Shown in pieces: positions 25,469 through 33,945 of a DNA stretch of 35,135 bases. The position numbers and the translations under genes are program-made. Origin of the DNA: Acidobacteriota bacterium (GTDB lineage: Bacteria > Acidobacteriota > Terriglobia > Terriglobales > Acidobacteriaceae); the NCBI GenBank assembly GCA_021818585.1, contig JAKATU010000075.1:1-35135 (forward strand). Direction: 5' to 3'. A model generated the notes under the pieces. That model searched no databases. It was not told the origin of the DNA and saw nothing but the letters and a program-made list of their open reading frames with translations. Every line of letters begins with the position of its first letter. Position 1 is the first letter of the stretch.

Positions 25469-26485
25469 ATGGTCCTGCCCATTCGCGCACTTCGCGCCGG
25501 TTCTCTTCAATTTACGCCAATCGCTTCTAAGTCATGTAGTTGCAATCCGCTTGCCGACTTCGCCCAGCCCAGCCCCCTTTACCCGTTCAGACTCCACGCA
25601 TCCCCGCAAAAGCCCGTCACCGCTGCGTTACAATCGCTTCGTACAACGCTTCATCCCATCAAATCTGCCCTTCGGAGCGCGATCATACCTCGCAACACGC
25701 ATCGCAACTCGTTCCTCGCATTTTTTGGACGCATCCGCCGCCGGCAAGGATATCCCTCACCCATCTGCCCGCGCAGGCCGCTCACTCCCATCTACCGTCT
25801 CGCGGCCGTCTGTACCTGCCTCGTTTTTGCCGCCGCAGCCCCCGCACAGCGTGTAAATATTTCCAGTCGCACGCCCCAATCCGGCGCCGCTAAATTCACC
25901 GTAGTCATTGACGCAGCCCACGGAGGCTCCGACCTCGGCGCGCAACTCTCCCCCACCCTCAACGAGAAATCCGTCAACCTCAACCTCGCCCTGCATCTGC
26001 GCGCCCTGCTAGCCGCCCACGGAATCGCTGCCATCCTCACGCGTACCAGTGACGTCAACATCCCCATGGCCACCCGCGCCGGCATCGCCAACCACGCTCA
26101 CGCCGCCGCCTGCGTCATCCTCCACGCCACCGCCACCGGCGTCGGTGTCCATCTCTTCACCTCATCGCTCGCCCCCGCGCCGCCCAGTCAAGCCCCCGCA
26201 TGGGACACAGCACAATCCGCCTACATCCACCAGAGCATCCGCCTCTCATCTGACGTTGACGCCGCCTTCGATCACACCTCCATCCCCACCGTCGTCGGCC
26301 AAACCTTCCTCCAGCCACTTGACAACCTCACCTGCCCCGCCATCGCCATCGAACTCGCTCCCAAACCCTCCATCGGCCTGGCCAGTGCAAAATCCGTTGA
26401 CAATCCCGCCTATCAATCCGCAGTTCTAAACGCCATCGTCGCCGGCATCCTCCAGTGGCAGCAGGACTGGAGCCGCCAACCATGA
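25469..26485 (+). CDS. N-acetylmuramoyl-L-alanine amidase (Amidase_3), uncertain start
   Basis: Residues from about 140 form a zinc amidase domain: VVIDAAHGG (first His), NEKSVNLN (Glu), VILHATA (second His, in place of the usual SIHAN) and AIELAP (catalytic Glu). It would cleave the amide between muramic acid and the stem peptide in the envelope. A probable signal peptide (IYRLAAVCTCLVFAAAAPAQ) begins only near residue 100, and no ATG, GTG or TTG lies between it and the ATG at 25469. The true start may be a rare codon nearer 25763, or the first 100 residues are real. The 3' end overlaps the GerMN gene in ATGA. Confidence 0.8.
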   Translation: MVLPIRALRAGSLQFTPIASKSCSCNPLADFAQPSPLYPFRLHASPQKPVTAALQSLRTTLHPIKSALRSAIIPRNTHRNSFLAFFGRIRRRQGYPSPICPRRPLTPIYRLAAVCTCLVFAAAAPAQRVNISSRTPQSGAAKFTVVIDAAHGGSDLGAQLSPTLNEKSVNLNLALHLRALLAAHGIAAILTRTSDVNIPMATRAGIANHAHAAACVILHATATGVGVHLFTSSLAPAPPSQAPAWDTAQSAYIHQSIRLSSDVDAAFDHTSIPTVVGQTFLQPLDNLTCPAIAIELAPKPSIGLASAKSVDNPAYQSAVLNAIVAGILQWQQDWSRQP

Positions 26486-27117
26486 CCTTTCGCAACTGGC
26501 CCTCGCGCCTCGGCCAGACCATCCTCCTGCTCATGGTCCTCGCCTGCGCCGCCATGGCTGCCTTTCTCATCCATCTCCGTCGCCAGGCCAACGCGCGTCT
26601 GGAAGCTCCTCTCTCCGGCAGCATTCCGATCGCGCAAACTCCGGACGAACCCCTCATCACCGCAATTCTCTTCATGCCCGACGACAAAACCGGCCAGCTC
26701 AATCCCGTCTCTCAAACCCTGGCCCTCCCACAAGACGAATCCGCCCGTGCCGGAGCCCTCATCCATCAGCTCATCGCCGCCTGGCGCGCTCCCAACTCGC
26801 CCCACCTTATCCACTCCCCCGCCGGCCAGCCACCCGCCGACGTCGACAGCGTCTTCCTCCTGCCCATCCCCGGCCAGCCCGGCCATCAGCTCGCCGTCGT
26901 CAATCTCAACGCAGCCTTCCCGCAGGCGCAGCCCTCCGGCATCGAACCGGAAACCCTCACTCTTCTCGCCATCATCCAGACCCTCCACACCAACATCCCC
27001 GCCATCACCCAGGTACGCTTCCTCGTCAACGGCCAGCCCCGCGCCACCCTCGCCGGTCATGCCGACCTCACACGCACCTACTTGGCGCAAAACACCTCTT
27101 CCGGTCCACAATCGTAA
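26482..27117 (+). CDS. GerMN domain membrane-anchored protein
   Basis: The 211-residue protein has one N-terminal membrane segment (about residues 8-27) and an external GerMN domain (about 60-200) with VNLNAAFPQAQPSGIEPE and VRFLVNGQPRATLAGH. GerMN domains were named from spore germination protein GerM and occur with cell-wall amidases in many non-sporulating bacteria. The ATG overlaps the amidase stop by four bases, and murI follows after four bases, so these three are co-translated and a peptidoglycan role is likely. Confidence 0.85.
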   Translation: MTFRNWPSRLGQTILLLMVLACAAMAAFLIHLRRQANARLEAPLSGSIPIAQTPDEPLITAILFMPDDKTGQLNPVSQTLALPQDESARAGALIHQLIAAWRAPNSPHLIHSPAGQPPADVDSVFLLPIPGQPGHQLAVVNLNAAFPQAQPSGIEPETLTLLAIIQTLHTNIPAITQVRFLVNGQPRATLAGHADLTRTYLAQNTSSGPQS

Positions 27118-27121
27118 CTGC

Positions 27122-27955
27122 ATGGCTCAACCACTCTCGCACCCTGCTCGCATCGGCGTCTTCGACTCCGGCTTCGGCGGACTCACTGTCCTCCAGGCAC
27201 TCCTTCGTTACATTCCCTCCGCCGAATTCCTCTACCTCGGCGACACCGCACGCCTCCCCTACGGCGCAAAATCCCGCAAGACCATCGCCCGCTACGCCGT
27301 CTCCGCCGCAGAATTCCTCCTCGATCAAGGCTCGCAATACCTTGTCATCGCATGCAACACCGCCTCCGCGCTCGCCCTCGACGACATCCGCGCCGCCGCC
27401 CCAGTTCCCGTACTCGGCGTCGTTGAAACCGGCGCCAACGCCGCCAAAGCCCACTCCCACTCCGGAGACGTCATGGTCATCGCCACCGCCGCCACCGTCG
27501 AAAGCCACGCCTACTCCGCCGCCTGCGCCGAACGCGGCCTCCACGCCATCGAAAAAGCCTGCCCACTGCTCGTCCCTCTCGTCGAAGAAGGTTGGATCGA
27601 CCACCCCGTCACCAGCGAAGTCCTGCGCATCTATTTTTCTGAGTTGCTCGCCCAGGCACGCGAAGCCGCGCTCCACCCGGACACTCTCCTGCTCGGCTGC
27701 ACACACTACCCGCTCCTGCGTAGCCAGATTGAAGCCGCGCTCCCCGAGTCGATCCACGTCATCGACTCCGCCGAAGTCACCGCCGCGCAGGTCGCCGCCG
27801 CCGTCCATCTGCCTGCCGCCGTCGCGGCTCCACCGCCGCCGCGCTTCTTCGCAACGGACTCGCCCGAAAAATTCCGCCGCCTCGGCAGCCGCTTCCTCGG
27901 ACAGCCCATCCACCACGTCGAACTCATTGATCTCGAATCCTCCACCAGGGCTTGA
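27122..27955 (+). CDS. murI: Glutamate racemase
   Basis: The enzyme interconverts L- and D-glutamate to supply D-Glu for peptidoglycan. The 277-residue protein carries FDSGFGG (Asp15), YLGDTARLPYG, the first catalytic Cys in ACNTAS (C78) and the second in GCTHYPLL (C193). It follows the GerMN gene by four bases and precedes fabI by 45. The frame is open further upstream, but only the ATG at 27122 gives a normal racemase N-terminus. Confidence 0.96.
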   Translation: MAQPLSHPARIGVFDSGFGGLTVLQALLRYIPSAEFLYLGDTARLPYGAKSRKTIARYAVSAAEFLLDQGSQYLVIACNTASALALDDIRAAAPVPVLGVVETGANAAKAHSHSGDVMVIATAATVESHAYSAACAERGLHAIEKACPLLVPLVEEGWIDHPVTSEVLRIYFSELLAQAREAALHPDTLLLGCTHYPLLRSQIEAALPESIHVIDSAEVTAAQVAAAVHLPAAVAAPPPPRFFATDSPEKFRRLGSRFLGQPIHHVELIDLESSTRA

Positions 27956-28000
27956 TTCCATTGCTGTTATCCTTTCGAATGGTGAATGTAAGGAGTCTCC

Positions 28001-28765
28001 ATGATTGATCTTCAAGGCCGCGTCGCCGTCATCTTCGGGCTTGCCAACAAGCGCAGCATCGCCTGGGGCATCGCCCAGCAGCTCCACGCCGCCGGAGCAA
28101 AACTCGCCATCAGCTATCAGAATGAGCGCATGCGCTCCGAAGCCGAAGGCCTCATCCACGACCTCCCCGGAGCAGAAGCCTTTCAGTGCGATGTCTCCAG
28201 CGACGAGGAAATCGACAAGCTCTTCGCGCAGCTCAAAGAGCGATACGGCAAGCTCCACATCCTCGTCCACTCGGTCGCCTACGCCCCCGCTGAAGCTCTC
28301 AAGAACGACTTCGTCCTCACCTCGCGGGAAGCCTTCCGCGTCGCACACGACGTCAGCGTCTACTCGCTCATCGCCCTCACCCGCGCTGCTTCCGAGCTCA
28401 TGACCGATGGCGGCTCCATTATCACCCTCACCTACTACGGTGCCGAACGGGTCTGCCCCCACTACAACGTAATGGGCGTCGCCAAGGCCGCTTTGGAATC
28501 CACCGTCCGGTACCTGGCCGCCGACCTCGGCGCACGGAACATCCGCGTCAACGCCATCTCCGCCGGCCCCATCATGACCCTCGCCGCGCGCGGCATCGGC
28601 GGACTCAATGACATGCTCAAGGCCCACGCCGAACGCGCACCTCTGCATCGCAACACCACGCAGTCTGAGGTCGGCGCCACCGCCGCCTTCCTCGCATCGA
28701 ATCTCGCCAGCGGCATCACCGGCGAAACCCTCTACGTGGACAGCGGCTTCAACATCATGGCCTGA
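28001..28765 (+). CDS. fabI: Enoyl-[acyl-carrier-protein] reductase (NADH)
   Basis: FabI catalyses the last reduction of the fatty acid elongation cycle. The 254-residue SDR protein has the FabI form of the cofactor loop, GLANKRSIAWGIA, and the catalytic Tyr155-x6-Lys162 in YNVMGVAKA, preceded by TYYGAER with the second conserved Tyr. A strong AAGGAG lies before the ATG. It is the last gene of the amidase-GerMN-murI run and is followed by a terminator. Confidence 0.97.
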   Translation: MIDLQGRVAVIFGLANKRSIAWGIAQQLHAAGAKLAISYQNERMRSEAEGLIHDLPGAEAFQCDVSSDEEIDKLFAQLKERYGKLHILVHSVAYAPAEALKNDFVLTSREAFRVAHDVSVYSLIALTRAASELMTDGGSIITLTYYGAERVCPHYNVMGVAKAALESTVRYLAADLGARNIRVNAISAGPIMTLAARGIGGLNDMLKAHAERAPLHRNTTQSEVGATAAFLASNLASGITGETLYVDSGFNIMA

Positions 28766-28790
28766 TCCCGACAACCCATCTACCAGCAAA

Positions 28791-28818
28791 AGAGGCGCTC
28801 ACAGAGCGCCTCTTCATT
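28791..28818. terminator. Bidirectional intrinsic terminator
   Basis: A perfect 10-bp stem (28791-28800 with 28804-28813, loop of three) has CAAAA on the left, giving TTTTG on the minus strand, and a T-rich TCATTTCTC on the right. It separates convergent fabI and the GH9 gene. Confidence 0.88.
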
Positions 28819-28832
28819 TCTCACCTGCAATC

Positions 28833-30578
28833 TCACGCCAACGCGCCGGCCAGCACAAACACCAGCGGAGCATTCCAGTTGATCGCAATCTCATTCATGC
28901 TGTAAGCCTGCCACTTGTCCACCCACATCCGCATTGGTGCCTGCTGCGGCACCTGCTTCGCCGTCGGGTCTCCCGGATGCCGGTTCGGCCCGCCCGAAAG
29001 CAGACCCGGCCAAGGCGCCGCAATTCCATCCGCCACGCTCGGCCTGTGGTGCGGATGCTGAAACGGATTCGTCCCCACCTGCGTCACCCACGAAACCCCA
29101 AAACAGTTCCGCCCCAGCAGATAACCGACATTCGCCACCGCCGCATCCCGATACTTCCCCTGTCGATGAAACTGGTCCGCAATCATCAGCAGCAATCCCT
29201 GGTTCCCCGCCACGCCATTCGATCCCCAAACATAATCCGCGACTGCCAGCGTTTGCCCATAGCCGTTCTCGCCACTCCGCGCCACCAGAGCGTCAGCAGT
29301 CGCCAGCGTCGCCTGCTGGATCTGCTCCACCACACGCGGCCTGCCGCCCCGCTCCGCCAGCACATACGTCCACCACGCCATCGACGCCACATTACCCCAA
29401 TCCGGCACGCCAATCTTCAGCATGCCTGGCATCTTCTTCAACAAAGCCTCTTCATACCGCGCCTCGCCCGTCGTGCGCCACAACTCCGCGCTCGCCCAAT
29501 TCAGTTCATCGCCGTCATGTGCATCGCCATACGTCCCCGTTGAAACTCCCTTTGGATTCTTGACAAACAGCGCATCCGGATGCGCCATCGCCCACGTCCA
29601 CGCGCGCTCCGCCGCCTGCAAACACCGCTCCGCGAACTTCGCGTCATGCGCTCGATACACTCGTGCCGCAATCGCCATCACCGCCGCAAAATCCGCCGTC
29701 GCCGTTGCCACCTTGTACGGCGGCTCACCCGACCCGATCACATAAATCTCCAGCGGATCATCCTGCGGCATCACAAATCCGCAAAACTCGCGGCTCGTCA
29801 GCTTCTGCCACACGCCTCCATCCGTGTCCTGCATCGACAGCATCCAGTTCAGATTCCAGCGCACCTCCGCAAGGAAATCCGGCACCGCTCCACCCGACTC
29901 CGGAATCTGTAACCGTAACGAGTGCAAAACGCCCCCGTACAACTCCCACGCCCACAGCAGCGTTCCCGTGCTGATCCCCGAGTTCACCACGTACCGCCCG
30001 TAATCGCCCGCATCATGCCATCCTCCATGATTCACAAACTTGCCAGCCCTGCCCGAGCTCGCATCAAACGCATCGTGCAAATGGCAAGGCGGATGCGCAT
30101 ATCCCCCGCCCAAATCCACATGGCAGCCGCACCGCTGGCCGTAATATCCGCGCACCGCCGACCACAGCGCATGCCGGTATCCATCTTCTTCAACCGCAAA
30201 CTCCACCGGATGCCCATGCTCCACCTCCAGCCGATATTTACCCGGCTCCCGCACTGCGGAAAAATCCGCAACCTGCACTCGATCGCCGGAAATAGCATCC
30301 GCCCGAGCCATCGTCGGCGCACCCTCCATCACCTTGCCGCCACTCATCCGATGCACCGCAAACACTCTCGCCGCTTCCCGCGAACCCTGCGGCCACTGCA
30401 CCGTCGCCGCTTTATCCGAGCCCGGCAAAAAACCTACCTGGCTCATCCTGGCCTGCGCACGCCACTCTTCCGCCGATACAGGAAAAGCGCATCCCGTCAT
30501 CGCCGATGCCGCGACCCCTGCCAGCGCCGCCGCACCCGACATCTTCAAAAATTCCCTGCGCCTCACACCACTCCGCAT
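28833..30578 (-). CDS. Glycoside hydrolase family 9 (endoglucanase-like) with Tat signal
   Basis: The 581-residue protein begins with a twin-arginine signal (RRREFLKMSG) and has a lipobox-like MTGC at Cys30, so it may be a folded, membrane-anchored export substrate. An Ig-like N-terminal domain (about 42-130) precedes the GH9 (alpha/alpha)6 barrel, with the catalytic aspartates in DAGDYG (D189, D192) and the general acid in MNEIAINWNAP (E563). It probably cleaves cellulose or related beta-glucans. The ATG at 30578 follows GGAGG at seven bases; the open frame upstream to 30815 lacks similarity. It is divergent from the UPF0303 gene. Confidence 0.92.
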   Translation of the reverse strand: MRSGVRRREFLKMSGAAALAGVAASAMTGCAFPVSAEEWRAQARMSQVGFLPGSDKAATVQWPQGSREAARVFAVHRMSGGKVMEGAPTMARADAISGDRVQVADFSAVREPGKYRLEVEHGHPVEFAVEEDGYRHALWSAVRGYYGQRCGCHVDLGGGYAHPPCHLHDAFDASSGRAGKFVNHGGWHDAGDYGRYVVNSGISTGTLLWAWELYGGVLHSLRLQIPESGGAVPDFLAEVRWNLNWMLSMQDTDGGVWQKLTSREFCGFVMPQDDPLEIYVIGSGEPPYKVATATADFAAVMAIAARVYRAHDAKFAERCLQAAERAWTWAMAHPDALFVKNPKGVSTGTYGDAHDGDELNWASAELWRTTGEARYEEALLKKMPGMLKIGVPDWGNVASMAWWTYVLAERGGRPRVVEQIQQATLATADALVARSGENGYGQTLAVADYVWGSNGVAGNQGLLLMIADQFHRQGKYRDAAVANVGYLLGRNCFGVSWVTQVGTNPFQHPHHRPSVADGIAAPWPGLLSGGPNRHPGDPTAKQVPQQAPMRMWVDKWQAYSMNEIAINWNAPLVFVLAGALA

Positions 30579-30675
30579 ACCGATCCCTCCATCGACGATT
30601 CGATTGTCTTCAGCTACTCTTACTCTGCAACTGAAACCATACTTCCCCATCGCACTCGGAGTAAAACGTTCCAAC

Positions 30676-31194
30676 ATGAATACCCACGACGATCTCGCCG
30701 CCATCGCCCGCCAGGAATCGGAACTTGTCTTCGAAGCCTTCGACGAAGCCACCGCCTGGAACCTCGGCTCGCGCCTCCGCTCTCTCGCCGTCAAGCGCGG
30801 TTGCAGTCTCGCCATCGATGTCCGCCGCTTCGGCCAGCAGCTCTTCTACTGCGCGCTTCCCGGCGCAGTCCCCGATCAGGCCGAGTGGATCCGCCGCAAA
30901 GTCAACGTCGTAGCGCGCTTCCACCGCAGCTCTTACGCCATCGGTCGCGAGCTCGCCCGCTCTCACTCCTCTCTCGAAGAAAAACAAGGGCTCCCCACCA
31001 TCGACTACGCCACCCACGGCGGCTGCTTCCCCATTCGCGTCAAGGGCGCAGGCATCATCGGCTGCGTCACCGTCTCCGGCCTGCCCCAGCGCGACGATCA
31101 CGAACTCGCCGTCGAGGCCATCTGCCTCGAACTCGACAAAAATTATGAGCAATTCCGCCTGCCCGCGCCAATCGAGCAAAAAGCAACCGATTAA
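30676..31194 (+). CDS. UPF0303 / heme-degrading-domain-like protein
   Basis: The 172-residue soluble protein matches the UPF0303 branch of the GlcG/HbpS fold, with AWNLGSRLRSLAVKRG, SLAIDVRRFGQQLFYCALPG, the IDYATHGGCFPIRVKG block and GIIGCVTVSGLPQRDDHELAVEA. The family is widely annotated as heme-degrading by domain name, but the biochemical role of this branch is not established. The ribosome site is weak (GGAG 14 bases upstream). It converges on the Asd-like gene 31 bases downstream, with no terminator seen. Confidence 0.85.
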   Translation: MNTHDDLAAIARQESELVFEAFDEATAWNLGSRLRSLAVKRGCSLAIDVRRFGQQLFYCALPGAVPDQAEWIRRKVNVVARFHRSSYAIGRELARSHSSLEEKQGLPTIDYATHGGCFPIRVKGAGIIGCVTVSGLPQRDDHELAVEAICLELDKNYEQFRLPAPIEQKATD

Positions 31195-31225
31195 GTTACT
31201 CTTATCGCGCCCCAGCCGGCCGGGA

Positions 31226-32263
31226 CTACTGCACCTTGCCCCGTGGCCGCAGCTTTTGCAGCTCCATCGCGCACGCTACCGCGTTCAGGCTCGCCACGCG
31301 CAGGTTGTCCAGCGCCGCCCAAATCCAGAACTGCGTCGCTTTTTCCGCCGCACCGCTCGCCGTTCGCACCCGCACCAGCACGTCGCCCTGCCCCGCGGAA
31401 CTCAAATTCGTCGGCGCATCCGCGTCGCCCATGATCACGTCAACATGCTCGCCCTGCAGTGCCGCTTCCACATGCTCCAGTGCCACCGGCTGCGCAAATT
31501 CCGCAGACATCGAAAGTCCATATCCGTGGAACACCGGCGTATGCACCAGTTGCAACGGCACAGCCCGTGCCTGCCCGCGCAGCGCCGCATAATGTCGCCG
31601 TATCCGCGCCTCACGCTCCGGCAGGAGAAACTTCCCCGCTTCGCCAAACACCGGCGTCGCGGTAAACGCCACCTGAGTGTCATAAATCGACTTCGGCAGC
31701 GTCTGAAAGTTCAGCAAATTCACCGTCTGCTGGTGCAGCTCGTCCATCGCCTCGCGCCCGTACTCTGACGCTGGCTCCAACACCGTAACGGACGCAAACC
31801 GCAGCGCGCCCAGTTGCTCCAGCCGTTGCGTCAGCAGGCCAACCGCCACCGCCACCGGATGCGCCGGAACCACCGCCGATGTCGCCAGCCCGGGCGTCTC
31901 GCCCTCGGCTTCACCGGAATCCTGCACCCACGGCGCACGCAGCAGCACACCCGGCTCGCTCTCAATGCCCGCCGTCATGTCCACAATGCTCGCGCCCGCC
32001 TTCTGCGCGGCCTTCCAGTATTTGCGCGTCGACGCCTCCGAGTCGGCAAAGAATACAAAATCCGCGCGCTCAAACTCCGCCGGATCGATCCTTTGCACAA
32101 ACGTCATCTCGTCGCCGACCGTCTCCAGTTGCCCAATCTGCTCCTCTTCGTCCATCAGGACAAAGTCCGCAGCGGCAAACGGAGATTCCGTCAGCGCTTC
32201 ACTCAATTCCTTGCCTCGCAACGACGAGGCCCCAACAATCGCGATTTTGTATGGATTGGCCAT
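31226..32263 (-). CDS. Aspartate-semialdehyde dehydrogenase homologue lacking catalytic residues
   Basis: The 345-residue protein keeps the ASADH layout: an N-terminal Rossmann start IAIVGASSLRGKEL, ADFVFFADSEAS, a dimerisation block EPASEYGREAMDELHQQT and a C-terminal WAALDNLRVASLNAVA. Where active enzymes have the nucleophilic Cys (PNCST-like), it reads VVPAHPVAVA near residue 131-140, and its only Cys is C331 near the C-terminus. The motif with the catalytic His reads PVFHGYGLS, with Tyr in the aligned place. It is likely a Usg-1-like pseudoenzyme. It is the third gene of the psd-pssA operon, with its ATG overlapping the pssA stop. Confidence 0.82.
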   Translation of the reverse strand: MANPYKIAIVGASSLRGKELSEALTESPFAAADFVLMDEEEQIGQLETVGDEMTFVQRIDPAEFERADFVFFADSEASTRKYWKAAQKAGASIVDMTAGIESEPGVLLRAPWVQDSGEAEGETPGLATSAVVPAHPVAVAVGLLTQRLEQLGALRFASVTVLEPASEYGREAMDELHQQTVNLLNFQTLPKSIYDTQVAFTATPVFGEAGKFLLPEREARIRRHYAALRGQARAVPLQLVHTPVFHGYGLSMSAEFAQPVALEHVEAALQGEHVDVIMGDADAPTNLSSAGQGDVLVRVRTASGAAEKATQFWIWAALDNLRVASLNAVACAMELQKLRPRGKVQ

Positions 32264-33159
32264 CAGTGAGTAGTCGTACCAGAAACATCAGGGGTATGGG
32301 CAGCCTTGCGATGCCGCTGCCAGGAGTACGCAAGCCGCGCAAGAACGCCGGAGAACATGTAAACCAGCGCCATCACGGCCAGCACGTAATCGGAAAATGC
32401 CACCAGCGCGTACAGCACCAGCCCGAACAGCACAATCCACTGGAATGGCTGCCGGTTCGTAAAGTTTAATTCTTTTCCGCTCCAGAATCTCCAGGTGCTC
32501 ACCATCAGAAAACCCAGAAACCCCACCAGCAGCATCCACACAATCGCTACCGGCGCCATCGACACCGGTATCCCCCCGAAAAAATGCACCACCGCCGCAA
32601 TCACGCCCGCTGCCGCCGGTATCGGCATGCCCACAAAATACTTTCGTCCAGGCCGCCCCGGATTCTTCGGAACCGGATCATGGCTGATGTTGAACCGCGC
32701 CAGCCGGCTCGCCCCGCAAAGCAGAAACAGAAAACACAAAAACGCGCCAAACTGCAGAATCTTCTGGTGCAGCGCGGAATCCATCGTCGGCGGCAGCGCC
32801 CGAAAGCCCCACGTAAACGCCAGCACGCTCGGCGCCACTCCAAACGTAATCACATCTGCCAGCGAATCCAGCTCACGCCCAAAATCGCTCGTCGTGTTCG
32901 TCATCCGCGCAATGCGCCCATCCAGCGCGTCAAAGGGAATCGCGAACGCAATCGCCAGCGCCGCATAATCAAAATGCTCCGGGTGCAGTGTAGAGCCCTG
33001 CAGGCTCTGCATGATCGCGAAGTACCCTGCGCCAATGTTCAACGCCGTGAACATCGAAGGCAGAATGTACATTCCGCGCCGGCGCTTGCGGTCCCGCTCA
33101 TCCGCCGCCCCGCCGCGCTCGCCGGTCCTCAGACTGGACAAACGCGCCAAACCGTTCAA
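32263..33159 (-). CDS. pssA: CDP-diacylglycerol-serine O-phosphatidyltransferase
   Basis: This integral membrane enzyme makes phosphatidylserine from CDP-diacylglycerol and serine. The 298-residue protein has a basic N-terminus and several membrane helices. The CDP-alcohol phosphotransferase motif is intact: DALDGRIAR (D77, D80) with GRELDSLAD (D98, D102). The start is TTG at 33159, overlapping the psd stop, with GGAG eight bases upstream. The product is the substrate of Psd, encoded just before it. Confidence 0.95.
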   Translation of the reverse strand: MNGLARLSSLRTGERGGAADERDRKRRRGMYILPSMFTALNIGAGYFAIMQSLQGSTLHPEHFDYAALAIAFAIPFDALDGRIARMTNTTSDFGRELDSLADVITFGVAPSVLAFTWGFRALPPTMDSALHQKILQFGAFLCFLFLLCGASRLARFNISHDPVPKNPGRPGRKYFVGMPIPAAAGVIAAVVHFFGGIPVSMAPVAIVWMLLVGFLGFLMVSTWRFWSGKELNFTNRQPFQWIVLFGLVLYALVAFSDYVLAVMALVYMFSGVLARLAYSWQRHRKAAHTPDVSGTTTH

Positions 33160-33806
33160 CCTTCATTCTCCGTTTGCCGGTTCGCGGCCTCAGGCCGCCG
33201 CGCCAGTACCGTCGAGCCGCCCTTCACCGTCTGCCCGTTCCGCACCAGCACATCATAATTGCCCGGCAGCAGCAGATCGGTTCGCGAACCGAATTTGATC
33301 AACCCCACGCGCTCGCCCCGCTCCACGCGGTCGCCTGCGCGCTTTTTGAATACGATGCGCCGGGCCAGCAATCCGGCAATCTGCTTGAACGAGATTTCTA
33401 CACCCTCATCCGCGCCAATCACCACCGTATTCTGCTCGTTCTTCTCCGCCGAATCCGGATTCATCGCATTCAGGTACAGTCCATGCTGGTACTTCACGCT
33501 GCGAATCGTCCCCGCCACCGGCGCGCGGTTCACATGCACATTAAACACGCTTAAAAAGATGCTCAACCGCAGCCGCTCACCCTCCGGCGTCTGCACCTTC
33601 GCAATCTCGGTCAGCTTTCCATCCGCGGGAGAAACCACCAGTCCCGCGCCCTGCGGAATCTCCCGGTACGGATCACGAAAAAACCACAGAAAAAACGCCG
33701 CCAGCAGCAGCGGAATCGCTGCCCAGACCCATCCGCCGGTCAGCAGATACACCACTGCCGCCACCGCGATCAATGCAAACCCGTAATAATAGCCGTCTCG
33801 AACCAT
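33156..33806 (-). CDS. psd: Phosphatidylserine decarboxylase proenzyme
   Basis: The enzyme converts phosphatidylserine to phosphatidylethanolamine. The 216-residue protein is of the short PSD-A type with two N-terminal membrane segments, [28 protein letters not shown] and the self-cleavage site KGGST, in which Ser198 becomes the pyruvoyl group. It is the first gene of psd-pssA-Asd-like. Only a weak AAGG precedes the ATG. A TATAAT and a long inverted repeat lie just upstream. Confidence 0.95.
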   Translation of the reverse strand: MVRDGYYYGFALIAVAAVVYLLTGGWVWAAIPLLLAAFFLWFFRDPYREIPQGAGLVVSPADGKLTEIAKVQTPEGERLRLSIFLSVFNVHVNRAPVAGTIRSVKYQHGLYLNAMNPDSAEKNEQNTVVIGADEGVEISFKQIAGLLARRIVFKKRAGDRVERGERVGLIKFGSRTDLLLPGNYDVLVRNGQTVKGGSTVLARRPEAANRQTENEG

Positions 33807-33822
33807 ATCGTTGACAGCCTTG

Positions 33823-33828
33823 ATTATA
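33823..33828 (-). promoter_or_regulatory. Possible -10 box for the psd operon
   Basis: TATAAT on the minus strand lies 17 bases before the psd ATG. The -35 position (about 33846-33851) holds no good hexamer and falls within an arm of the inverted repeat, so activator control or coincidence are both possible. Confidence 0.4.
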
Positions 33829-33845
33829 AGTCCATTGGATTTGCG

Positions 33846-33885
33846 TCCCTGCCTCCGCCGATCTCAAATCGCACGGAGACAGGGA
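33846..33885. repeat. 40-base inverted repeat upstream of psd
   Basis: TCCCTGCCTCCG (33846-33857) and CGGAGACAGGGA (33874-33885) form a 12-bp stem with one mismatch (a G-U pair in minus-strand RNA). Inside it, CGAT and ATCG form a further 4-bp stem around CTCAA. There is no T-tract. It may be a protein site, a leader structure or a terminator for the DUF465 gene. Confidence 0.6.
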
Positions 33886-33914
33886 ACTCCGGTAACGCGG
33901 TTCGCGCTTCAAAT

Positions 33915-33945
33915 CTTGCCCTGCAACCCAAAAGGGTTTCAGGCA
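33915..33945 (-). terminator. Hairpin at the DUF465 stop codon
   Basis: AACCC (33924-33928) and GGGTT (33934-33938) pair around a loop of about five A-rich bases, and flanking TTGCC/GGCAA extends the stem with a bulge and mismatch. It begins at the DUF465 stop. The following minus-strand sequence (AAGATTTG) is only weakly T-rich. Confidence 0.4.

Noticed and set aside
28092..28096. Ala in place of Gly in the HSVAYAP segment of FabI as a resistance mutation
   Set aside because: Ala is natural at this position in other FabI proteins, so nothing about inhibitor response can be concluded.
27068..28789. Open frame of 573 codons antisense to murI and fabI
   Set aside because: It covers two well-identified genes on the other strand and has the low-complexity Gly/Asp/Val composition of a shadow frame.
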